From Daucus carota subsp. sativus (lineage: Eukaryota; Streptophyta; Magnoliopsida; Apiales; Apiaceae), in assembly GCF_001625215.2 (NCBI RefSeq), contig NC_030384.2:39962390-40026389 (forward strand): a stretch of DNA of 64,000 nt, given 5' to 3'. Numbering within the stretch: position 1 is the first letter of the stretch; each line of letters opens with the position of its first letter. Made by a program: the position numbers and the translations under genes. Below, piece by piece: positions 12,363-23,022 of this stretch. The notes under the pieces are model-generated. The model was not told the origin of the DNA. It made no database searches and saw only the letters and a program-made list of their open reading frames with translations.

Positions 12363-13436
12363 GGAAGTGATCAAGGTTTGGAGATGTGCAGCAAAAGAGA
12401 AGGAAATGCGGGTAGTAGTCAGCCACAAGAAAGGGGAAAGTTAAGTTGTCTGCTTAGAACAGACGTGATGGTTTTAGTGTCGGTGTATTAATATGCTTTT
12501 TCACAAACTTATTGCCTGGCCAAACTACGAGTATTTGGAAATATACTTGCAGTTGGAATTCATCGGATAGATGATGGATTGAGTGAGCAATGGAAGGGAA
12601 TTTTTATGATTGAAAATGGTGGATAAATGGATAAATTAGAAACACAACAGAAACACGGATATGTGATAAAACAAATATTTCGGTCCATACTAGTATCAAT
12701 ATATAATATTAATTTATATTTATATTATATTTAATATATATATATAGATCTTATAAATTATATTTATATTATATATAATTTATATTTATCTTATATATAT
12801 GAATATCTTATATATATCTTGTAAGTTATAATTATAATATCTCATTTGTAAATTCTATTATATCTTTTTAATGAAGTAGTTGTGATTAATTAATATTTTA
12901 TTTTTAAAATAAATCATGGATTTAGATTTATTTATAATTAAAAATAATTTGGTTCTTTTGGGTCGGACCAGATCGAATTTTATTATTTCAAAAAATCATT
13001 TAACTAGTTTTCATTTCGTATCTCCAAAATATTATAATTTACTGGTCATTCGATTATGATTATTGGTGTACATATTGTATCATTTTTTTATTATTAGATT
13101 AACATTTTTATTTCAAGAAAATAAATTATACACTTTTTTCGAGCTACTTTGAGAACGAACTATATTAATATTTTAATTCGAAACTTTTCCTTCTTTTTTT
13201 TTTGTTTAAGTTTGGTCCGTACCAGATTTTCGAGGAACTCAATAGGATCAGAATGCTAGGGCCCAAGCACCGCAAAACTTGTTCGAATTAAACTAGGTCG
13301 GTTCATTAAGATCATCAACTAATCTCCTAATTAAATTTACAAGGGATCCCCCACATTTCGTCAATCCCACCACAAGGAAAACAACTGATAATTATCCTTA
13401 ACCTCAAAGCAAAATCATATGTTTAATCAGACGGTC

Positions 13437-13618
13437 TTTCTAATGTGTGCCCTTGGGCACATAATAAGCACCAACTTTTATGAAAATGACTTGTTTTGAT
13501 TGGTGGAATTGATGTGAATGCAGGGGGCCATTTACATTTATTATCCATCCACCAATCAAAAGTTAGAATTCTCATGAGAGTTAGTGACTATTGTGTGCAC
13601 TTGGGCACACCATAGAAA
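13437..13618. mobile_element. MITE with about 70-bp terminal inverted repeats
   Basis: The left end TTCTAATGTGTGCCCTTGGG and the reverse complement of the right end TTTCTATGGTGTGCCCAAGT match well, and the similarity continues through TTTTGATTGGTGGA in both arms. Only about 40 bp separates the arms. No coding capacity is present. Superfamily is not certain because I could not define the target duplication. Confidence 0.75.
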
Positions 13619-13840
13619 ATTCGTTAATCAAATACAAAAACTATGTTCAATCAAGATCTTACAAAATTCTCAAGTAATCTTAATCATAAAGGCTAATAGG
13701 TTATCATAACAGATGCCATCTTTCCACAGAAAGATCTGCAAAAGAAAGGGAAAATTCTTGTGCCTTTCTATAGCTCACGGCATTAAATATATCAAAGGGT
13801 CATCTTACATATATACATAATCTCTTGCAAAGAAAAACTA

Positions 13841-14536
13841 TTAAGCCGTAAAAAAGGGAATTACACATCTCAAAGAATCCTTAGCCTCAAACAAAGGTGT
13901 TTGAGGATCAGAAGATCTATAAGAAGACGGATGAGTAGGTGGCCTAGTAGTAGTATCACTGTGATTCCTCTTTGCAGCACTGGTAATGAAGGAAGAACAA
14001 GATCCCCTTGATGTTTTCTTCGAGATGAGCCTTGAAGAAGCACTCTTGGGAATAATATGACTACTCATCATCTGCTGATTTGATCTTTGGCTCTCTCCGT
14101 ATAAACCCACGTAGCTTTTACAAGACTTGAGCTTCTTGTTGTATGGATGCTCTGGCTTGGCTAAATCTTCCAAGCAACTCACATTTGATAAATCAGTGAA
14201 AGATTGTGACTTCCCTTCAAAATGTCTAGACAAACCCCTTCTGCAAAAACAAAAATATGCAAGTCAGTAAAATAAGTCCTTATTTTTGGCCGTTGAGACG
14301 GGCCAAGTACCCTTGCATATGTAAAGGACTTACTTGATGGGGAGTTGTTGAAGAAGGGAGGACATATCATTCAAAGAAGTAGGACTATGATCTTCAACAT
14401 CAGAAAAATCAGAAGAAGCAGCACTCGAAATCTCATCAGAGGAGCTAGCTGAGAGGCTGAAGTCTTCAGAACCTTGATCATCTAGTTGCACACCATAACG
14501 CTTCTTGGCTTGTACATCAAAAGAAGCAAACCCCAT
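13841..14536 (-). CDS. OXIDATIVE STRESS 3 (OXS3)-like protein
   Basis: Two exons, 14334-14536 and 13841-14240, encode 200 residues on the minus strand. The junction restores the family hallmark LPIKRGLSRHFEGKSQSF followed by SCLEDLAKPEHPYNKKLK, which spans residues 65-100. An upstream Ser/Asp-rich stretch (SASSSDEISSAASSDFSD) is typical. OXS3-family proteins are nuclear stress-tolerance factors whose overexpression protects against heavy metal and oxidative stress; the biochemical role is not settled. The C-terminal third is basic and Ser-rich and ends SLRCVIPFFTA. The neighbours give no further hint of function. Confidence 0.85.
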
Positions 14537-15169
14537 TTGAAATAAAGATTAGTATAGAGACTAGAGAGAGAGGGAATGAAAGAAAGTTGTTTAGGTTAGA
14601 TGGAGATATATATATGATGAAAATAGATGGGGTGTGAGGGGAGAGGGATGGGGGAGAAATGTGATAAGTATAGAAAAAGAGTTATCCAAGACTAGGATGA
14701 GAGTGAGGATGGAGTATATTAGGTAAAAGATTCGGCGTTATCTAGTTTCCATTTTTTGTCTGCCTTTGTTTCCTCTTTTGCTGGCCCCACGCACCTCTAT
14801 AAATGTGATCCCCGACACTCTTATCCAATCAACCCATACAAAACCCTGAGTATACGGGTTAAACTAAAGTTTCCATCTTTTTCTTTTTCTTAATTTACTT
14901 TTTTTAATTTTAATCCAACATCCGTATAAATAAATAAATATTTACTAATCTGTATGTTTCATGGGTTTTTGCTTAACGTCATTTGATGGTTTTATTAGTT
15001 CATGCAACTTTTAGTCGTGAGTCATGAGCAACTCAACTCCAGATTCCAATCTACTTTGTGGGTGTTTTGCTTCGCATTAGGCGTATATTATTTTCAGCCT
15101 TTGATTTCATCTTTATTTGAACCTATGTTTAGAATTTGATTTCATTTGTAAATTGTAATATCTGGATAG

Positions 15170-15500
15170 AGGTGTTATGGAAGCTCTCAAGTGGATTCAA
15201 GAGTTAGAAGTCACCAAAGATGACGTTGAATGTGACTCCCTGCTCACTGTTCCAGCTATTAAACGTGAATCTATCAACTAATTGAAAGTGAGTTCTGTGC
15301 TTCTTGAGTGTTGTTCGAGGCTTCGTGGTCGTCCAAATATTTCTATTTCGTTTGTTAAAAAATAAATCAATAAGGTTGCCTACTTGTTAGCTAGACTATC
15401 TTGTTAGGTTAATTGTTTTAACGATTTATCGTCTCTGTATTGGGTGACTCTCATGTATGATGCTTCGTTGATTTAATATATTCCATGCTTTCAAAAAAAA
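15170..15500 (+). mobile_element. LINE fragment: RNase H-like 3' end with poly(A)
   Basis: The plus strand reads EALKWIQELEVTKDDVECDS, then LLTVPAIKRESIN, a stop, then SVLLECCSRLRGRPNISISF and KVAYLLARLSC with in-frame stops. This is the pattern of the RVT_3-type RNase H domain found at the C-terminus of plant L1 LINE polyproteins. About 150 bp of 3' non-coding DNA follows and ends in an A tract at about 15492-15501. The copy is 5'-truncated and decayed. Confidence 0.75.
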
Positions 15501-15878
15501 AAGGTCGTTCACACTATCTACAGGTGGGGTGCAGTGCGGACTATTAACTTGGGCAGTTAGGTCGGGATCCAAGATTTTCTAGAGCCCCGATTATCTGGGT
15601 ATGTCATATATGTCAGACAGAATATAATTAAAAGTATTAAAAGTTAAAAATTAAAATATGTGCTTAATATTGATTTTTATATAATAACATATATAAATTA
15701 TCGTAAATTTATGATTAATGTAATAAATCTAAACATTTATAAATGAATGTATTGCAATTATTTTTGTGATGTTAATTATTTTTAAATAAAATGACCCAAC
15801 ATTTAGATTTAACACTTGACTTCTTTTATGATTGAGCCAACATGCACATTAAACCCGGAGTAAGCGGTTTAGTGGAGA

Positions 15879-17193
15879 CTAGTTGAGAAGCCGCGCGTTG
15901 CGGCGGTCTATAAAAATTATATTAATAATTTAATATTAATATTTGTAGAATGTAATAATTTTGTGGCTGTTTATAAGAAGTATATTAATGAATAAAAATT
16001 AATATTTTCAGGATAAAATATATTTTATATTATAAAAATCTTGATGTAATACCAATACTAATATATAAAATTGCAAAATTGAACTATAATTCATGGTAAA
16101 AAATGAAAATAAATTTCTACACGTAATTAACAATTTAAAGCACGACGATAATTTTAAGTAATCATGTTCTTGCATTGTCACAATACTCCAATTTTTTTTG
16201 GATTGATTGTGTAAATCCATGAGATAGCGGTCTATAACTACTCTTACTTGTAACAATAATACTGTATGAACAGTCTTCACTTAAAAATTGCTTGAACAAA
16301 GCAAACAGATAATGCATGAATAATATTTTCCTGTGTACAAAGTAAATCATATATAAATTAACAACAACAAACATGTTCGATAAACAAAACAAATATTATA
16401 AAAGAATAACCAACAAATATACATCACTAATAGTTAATATATTGATATCATCCATCAATATCATGTCAAGACTATATTTTTCTCCCGTGTTTGGATTTGT
16501 CGACTACCACATAGAGGTCTATAACCATCTTAGCTTGCAACAATCTTTATTTTTTTTAATAACATATAAACAGCCTTCACTTATCGTTGCAAAAGAACGG
16601 CACCACACCGAGTTAGAAATCGAGAAAGATAACTATCTAGGGTTGTGTTCAGATGATCCAAAACCCTATAACCTACAGGGGTATTTATAGGTGCCGAAAG
16701 ACTTGTGTGCTACTCTCTTCCATAATTAAATAATCTGAAATAAAATCAGATTAAAACTTTCAAATTACTATATTCCATAAATAATCTGAAACAAAATCAG
16801 ATTCTGAAACTTACTTCTAATATATCAAAACTAAAAAAGGTAGTTCTAATTTTTGATATTTTTCATCCAAAAATTCCAGAAAATTAGAAAAATAGAACGG
16901 AGCGATGTGAGAGGCGCCACTTACACGCCCCTTGCTTCTCCTTTATATAAGTATATTGATTAAATAATCTGAAATAAAATCAGATTAAAACTTTCAAATT
17001 ACTATATTCCATAAATAATCTGAAACAAAATCAGATTCTGAAACTTGCTTCTAATATATCAAAACTAAAAAAGGTAGTTCTAATTTTTGATATTTTTCAT
17101 CCAAAAATTCCAGAAAATTAGAAAAATAGAACGGAGCGATGTGAGAGGCGCCACTTACACGCCCCTTGCTTCTCCTTTATATAAGTATATTGA
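15879..17193 (-). mobile_element. Non-autonomous Helitron with tandemly doubled 5' end
   Basis: Read on the minus strand, the element begins TCAATATACTTATATAAAGG after an A at 17194. It ends with a hairpin CCGC-AAC-GCGCGG followed by CTTCTCAACTAG and then a host T at 15878. TC at the 5' end, a hairpin just before CTRR, and insertion between A and T are the Helitron hallmarks. The 1315-bp element encodes no Rep/helicase that I can see. Its 234-bp 5' terminal segment is present twice in tandem. A related 3' end lies at 54130-54454. Confidence 0.82.
16725..17192. repeat. 234-bp tandem duplication inside the Helitron
   Basis: Units 16725-16958 and 16959-17192 begin ATTAAATAATCTGAAATAAA and are almost identical; I noticed one substitution (ACTTACTT against ACTTGCTT). 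The near identity marks it as the youngest change in this region. Each unit carries the GGCGCCACTTACACGCCCC block and the Helitron 5' terminus. Confidence 0.9.
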
Positions 17194-19321
17194 TTTGGAG
17201 TCGTTTGCGTATCTTAAAATAAAAGTTAATTCCTATAAATAAAATATTAATTATATGTGAAAAATAATTTTTATTTTAAATGTATGGATAACTTTTTTGG
17301 ATTTAAAAATGAACATGTACATACCTGTAAAATCAAATTTCAAAAATAGTTTATTTAAAAAATTTAGGATTTTCATGTTTTCAAATTCACATTTATAAGT
17401 CAAAATTCACTTAAAAATTCATTATATAAATTATACGAATAAATTATTTTAGACTTAAAGCCCGTTTTACAGGCCTAGCCAAACAGCCCATTGTATTTTT
17501 CTTCTGGATAACCGATTATTTGTATTTCTTTTTAAATGTGCTTAAAATTGCTATAAGCCTAGCCTGTGACGTGTTTCCGATAAGAGAAAAGATAGCGGAG
17601 AGGGTGCATTTACCAAAAAAGATAAGAACGCACGTGTACAGGACAACATTATTGTGATTTGTGAGGGTATATGTTAATACTTTCGGTATAATTTTTTACT
17701 TTTTATAGTTCGATATAATTTTTGAACGTAATAAGCATCAGAAATTCATAAGTGTAAAATTTAAACCATCTAATCAAAATTAACAATTTTTAAAAGAATC
17801 AGTTCGCTTTCCTTTATAAAGTTGATCAATAAAATACTATAAATTGGATAAATTTAATTAAAATAATTTCCATCGAACTTTATGATAATTAAAATTTCAA
17901 ATATTTGAAACATAATCCGACAATTCAAAATAGAAACAATGAGAAAAGCAACTGTCCGGTTAACACTGGGGGGTTATTTGATTTATTGGATGTGTTGGTG
18001 CAGAAATAATATTTTGAATTCATATCTCAAATTCTTGAGACATGAGTTTTTGATGCTAAGAAGAACTCTACCTCAAATTCTTAAGATATGAATTCTTGAT
18101 ATCAGGGGAGGTGGGTATGAGATGCACAATGAGAATCAATTTCATTTATAATTTTTATTTTTATTTTTATTGAAGTAAATAAATATTAATATTTAATGCA
18201 AGAATAATCAGACGCAAAATTATATAATAAGAATAATTTGAGTAATTTTCAAAGTTGTGGCCAACTTTCATTTTTGAATAGACCAGTGTTCTAAAAATCG
18301 CCGAGTCGGTCGAGTACTCATTCTGAGTACTCGTTTTTAACCCTCCGTCCGATGTGAGTTTCGAGTAATCGGGTTCGAAACTGACTTATTAAAAAATCAT
18401 TCAAAACTCAGTTTGATTCCGAGTACTCGACGTCAAATCCGAGTTTGACTTCTCAAATTTTTATTGTTTTATTTGAAAATTATTTCAAAAGAGACTAAAC
18501 GTAAATTTATATATGTTTTGGTCTTTTTTTGCAAAGTATTGACATTAATTCGAAAGTATATGTGTTTTATTATTAAAACTTGTGAATGAATATTATGTCA
18601 AAAATTATCAAACAAGTAACTTTTATTTGAACTTCATTATTTCAAATGTGTTATTAAAATATTAATATTATTAGATAGTTTTATTATTAATCAGTATATA
18701 ACTATATATAAGAGAAAAAATTAATTTAAAAAAATATCTGATTAGTTATCCGATAACTCATTCCGAGAAGTCTCCCAAATCCGAGTACTCATTTTTTTTC
18801 CAGAACCAAATCAAGTTGAAACGAGTTTGGTAATATTCATAATATTCTCCGAGTACTATCATTTATGTATTCTATCACTCCTTGCCTCCTGTGATTACCC
18901 CTTGTCGCATCACCAGAACATCCGAAACAGGAATAATCAAGATTGTTAAAGAACCGATTTCCTCAGTCATTCAATTCCGTTTTATGATTTCTAAATATAC
19001 ATCTTTATATTGTTCCAATGATGCTACTTGAAAAGTACATCAAGACGGAATTTAGTAATTAGAAAAAAAAACCTTCTATCGCTTTATTTTTGTAATCTGA
19101 TGCTTTTAAACTTGTACGATACCAGCTGTACTAAATCAAATTGGTAAAACTGGGAATTTAATTCAACCAAAATGACTCTTACGATGAAGGTAAGAAAAGA
19201 CATGCCACTAAATGAAGCTATGATGAAAATTCACCACATTATTGAGCGCACAGGAAGCTGCGCGTCTTTGAAATTGTTCTTCAGAAACAAATTACAAGTT
19301 GCAAACACTTGACATTCACGA
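17194..19321. other. Intergenic AT-rich region
   Basis: No gene is recognised in this 2.1 kb. The only structured part is a repeat at 18286-18860 with clustered GAGTACTCG motifs, described separately. Weak TTGAATTC/TCTTAAGATATGAATTCTTG repeats occur near 18015-18095. Confidence 0.5.
18286..18860. repeat. GAGTACTCG-motif repeat, possible transposon remnant
   Basis: The stretch begins CAGTGTTCTAAAAATCGCCG. It contains a perfect inverted repeat, CGAGTACTCA-TTC-TGAGTACTCG, at about 18311-18333, and the motif CCGAGTACT recurs near 18420, 18780 and 18850. The CAGTGTT...TAAAA start resembles some hAT termini, but I could not find the matching right end or an 8-bp duplication. Confidence 0.4.
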
Positions 19322-20988
19322 CTAAAAAGACACCCGGATATTGAGAAGCGCCATAAGCTGAGAAATAAACTCGGGGTGAGCTGGCCAGGCTGCTCCAGTC
19401 ACCAAATTCCCATCAGTGTAGCATCGAGTTATCGGATCGGGTTCTAACCATGTTGCACCAGCCAAGACCACATCAAGTTTCACAGCAGGGTATGCAGTGC
19501 ATTTCTTGCCCTGTATGCAATCAATAATTTAGAAAAATGAGTAGAAGTCCAAGTCTTTAACGCTGGACTAGCACGAGGATAACATACTAAGAGCAATAAT
19601 AAATTGATTTATTTTTTGAATATAACAAATCAATGAAGATGAAAAAAGTGCTGATTTGTTATTAGAGAGAAGTGTATATGAACTCTTCCTTTAAATGAGG
19701 TGAATAGATTACCTTGAGGACACCGGCGGCTGCCAAAATTTGTTGCCCCTGGCAGATGGATGCTACTGGCTTTCCGGCTTCCATAAAGTCCTTCACCAGT
19801 TTGATGACAGTCTCATCTAAAGCCAAGTATTCTGCTGCTCTGCCTCCAGGAATGACAAGAGCATCATAGCTTGAAGCATCAAGGCCTTCATAGCTGGCTG
19901 TTAGCTTGAAAAGGCGACCTAGTTTCTCACTATAAGTTTGGGCACCCTCAAAATCGTGGACAGCTGTGACACATTTTTCACCCGCCGCCTTCTGGGGACA
20001 GACTGCATCGACATGACAACCAATAGCTTGAAGGGCCTGAAAAGGAACTCCGACTTGGTAGTCTTCCATGTAATCCTGTAGGAAAAATGCATTCCAACAA
20101 GTGGATAAGAAAAATTGTCAATGTTATAAGGCCAACTTCAAATTGCAAAACAGCTGAACCTTTTATTTTTTTAATTACCCCGCAGAGGAACAGAATCCTT
20201 TTGTTTGAGCCAGTTATAGTGCCTCCTAGTGCCTTGATGAAATGGTGGAGGTACTCTGCATGGCCATAATATGTAGCCGCCGTGATGATATTTCCATCGG
20301 CAGTGCATTTAGCCAAGGTATCTGCTTCCACCCAATGACCACCCGCGGCACTGAGTAATGGTTTCAAAGTGATGTATCCAGTGCATTTTCGGCCTTTAAT
20401 TATATCTGCAGCTGCTAAAATTAACTGGCCATGGCAAATAGCACCAATTGGCTTTCCAGACCTGGAAAACACTTTCACCAATTCCAGCACAGATTTATCC
20501 GTTGCTAGATATTCTGGAGCACGTCCTCCAGGTACCAGCAGCCCATCGTACTTGTCAGCTTCAATCTCATCAAAAGTCGCATTCAAGACAAAATTGTGAC
20601 CTCTTGCCTCAGAGTAGGTCTGTCAATATCATTAGATATAACAAAAATTCAGGTTTTCAGGAAGCCTTGTAAATAAAATAAAATCTACAGAATAGAGAAG
20701 AGATAGAGAGACCTGATATTGATACGATTCCTGTTGAACAGCAGTGGTACAAATATCACCAGCTTTCTTGCCAGGACAAACAGCGTCTACTGATATTCTA
20801 TATGCTTGTAATGCTTGAAATGGAACCATCACCTGTTCAGTAATAGTAACCACAATTAGCTTAGAAACTACAGATTCTAGTGTAAATAAGCATAAATACA
20901 TTTACTTGTAGTCACATACTTCCCAATCTTCCATGTAATCGCCGCATAGCATAAGAACACTCTTACTCGCAGATTTAGAGCTCGCCAT
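19322..20988 (-). CDS. DJ1D: DJ-1 homolog D (two-domain DJ-1/PfpI glyoxalase III-like), copy A
   Basis: Five exons (20920-20988, 20713-20832, 20179-20619, 19713-20075, 19322-19510) encode 393 residues, matching the roughly 390-residue DJ-1D family. It is built of two tandem DJ-1/PfpI domains, about residues 8-195 and 205-393. Family members convert methylglyoxal to lactate without glutathione. Domain 1 has the nucleophile elbow AICHGQ with Cys at about residue 125 and the acidic GDYMED near residue 20. Domain 2 has SICQGQ with Cys at about 318, so the His that normally follows the nucleophile is Gln (codon at 19749-19751). The tandem paralogue at 23023-26526 keeps His in both domains. Domain 2 of this copy may therefore be weak or altered; that is inference. 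Confidence 0.94.
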
Positions 20989-21929
20989 CTTTGAGATGCC
21001 TTTTGAGAACTTACTGAATTGAGGGTCTGAGCTGAAGTGAGTGTGTTTGTGCATGCGAAAGAGATTTTATATTGTTACGAGGGAGAGTTTCTGCGAGTTA
21101 ACTGACCACAAGAGTATACGTTTCCACGTGTAAACTAAAACGGAAAAATCCAAATTTTTTTCCTAAATCTAAGTTTGGGAATATATGATTGGTTCCGCAC
21201 ACATTAATAATAATGAGATATTTTGTATATACATAAATCACCCAATTAAAACTAATCATGTGTCTACCATATCATTTGGAAAGGAAAATTTGCTAAGGAA
21301 ATTTGAGATACTTAGCATTACTCAATTGAAAGAAATAATTAATAGTTGATTGTTTCCAAAAGTAACGTGAATGCTCGAGGATCAAATTTGAGCTTATGAA
21401 AAAGTAAACTGACCACAAGAGTAAGTTTTTACCAGTAAACCGAATAAAACGCTCGCATTTAAATGCTGCTGCTACAGATAATCTGAATACTTGACAATCA
21501 TAATAAATACTTTTACAAAAATCATATATAATTAAATATTATAGGACCTGACAAAAAAAATATTATAAGAATCAGTTTTCACAGGTTAACTGAATAATTG
21601 ACCAGTTAAGATTAAGAAACGGAAGAAACCGTATGTTTGAGTAGCTGAAACAGAAGAAACTGTTTGTGTGAATAACCGATAACCAGAGAATATTTTAGGG
21701 TTATAACTTATAAGAGTTTGGTTTCACAAGTAAACAAAATATCTTCTCGAATTACAGGATATATATAATATATATATTTTTACACCCATTAGACTAGATA
21801 TTAATAGAAATATTATTGGAGTGAGTTTCTACGTGTAAATATTTCTTACAAGTAACTTTTTTTTTTTCAAAGTTTCTTACAAGTAACCTTGATCCTTAAT
21901 GATCAAAATTAAATACCATAACAGTCATG

Positions 21930-22069
21930 TACTGTAAGTAAGTTGCATAAGTTGACTGTCAAGATTATCAGAAGAGTCTGAGTGTATAACGTGTACATGT
22001 ACCGTAAGTAAGTTGCATAAGTTGACTGTCAAAATTATCAGAAGAGTCTGAGTGTATAACATGTACGTG
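21930..22069. repeat. 70-bp tandem duplication
   Basis: Two adjacent 70-bp units (21930-21999 and 22000-22069) share GTAAGTAAGTTGCATAAGTT and AGAAGAGTCTGAGTGTATAAC with only a few substitutions. They lie about 950 bp upstream of DJ-1D copy A, between the two DJ-1D genes. Confidence 0.85.
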
Positions 22070-22306
22070 TATGAGTTCGGTTTCCATAAACACCTGAATA
22101 TCAACGTAAATATGAATTAGTGGAACTTTCCACTAATATTTTTCAGGAAGATTCCTGTTGAAATTTCATATAAGTACGATATATTAATAAGACTAGAAAA
22201 AATGCATGTCAATATTTCTTTCTTTTCTGTTTTTCCTTTCTTTTGGGAAGTGAATGTCAAGTGAGATAAATTTTCTAGCTCTTTATTTCTAACATCTTAT
22301 GCTTAA

Positions 22307-22680
22307 GAGCAAGTCCAACAATGTCCTAGCAAATGCCCTATAAATATAATAAAATAATGTGTCCTAGTGATTTAGGACATCATCTTCATATATCAACTCC
22401 AACAACATGCCTCATTATTGTGCCTTATTATTAAAATATTAATATATTTAAATTGTTATTGGAGGGAAATGAAATGGAAAGAAGAGAGAGATGTAGTGGA
22501 ATGGTAGGAAATTATTTTTTTATTGAATAGGGCATGCATATTGGTGCCTCAAAAATAAGGCAATTGTTACATGTCCTAGTGTTTTAAGGCACCACTAGGA
22601 CATTGTTGGAGCATTGATTTGCTTCACATGCCTTATATTTTGATTTAGGACATTAATATAGGACACTCTTGGACTTGCTC
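22307..22680. mobile_element. Tourist-like (PIF/Harbinger) MITE
   Basis: The 374-bp segment has terminal inverted repeats GAGCAAGTCCAACAATGTCC and, on the other strand, GAGCAAGTCCAAGAGTGTCC. It is flanked by TAA at 22304-22306 and 22681-22683, the three-base target typical of PIF/Harbinger. It has no coding capacity and lies between the two DJ-1D genes. Confidence 0.82.
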
Positions 22681-23022
22681 TAAGCGGACTTCAAATGTTT
22701 CCGGTGGCTGGCTTTAGCAGCCCGAAAGTCGATCAGAAACTTCAATTGCAAACATGATATGTTAAGATGTAATATTTAGAACAGTGCTGGGAAACATGTA
22801 GTATGGTATTAGCTTTGCCAATTCAAATTACTCAAATGGGCAACTAAATCACTAAACTCAACCTGGCTTACTTCACAATGAAGGTCAAAAAGACATGCCA
22901 CAGGATATAAGTATGATATTTCGTCGTCACCAACATAGAAAGCCATTTTATTGCGCCTTTGGGAAGCTATCAGTTCTTCAGATACAAGTCACAAGTTACA
23001 AACACTTCACATGATTCACAGA

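Noticed and set aside
13437-13618. Regulatory inverted repeat upstream of OXS3
   Set aside because: The 70-bp inverted ends with a short centre are better explained by a MITE, and it lies downstream of the OXS3 stop, not upstream of its start.
16373-16690. 105-codon open frame near 16.4 kb
   Set aside because: It is within the Helitron body, AT-rich and without recognisable domains; no splice or start context supports a gene.
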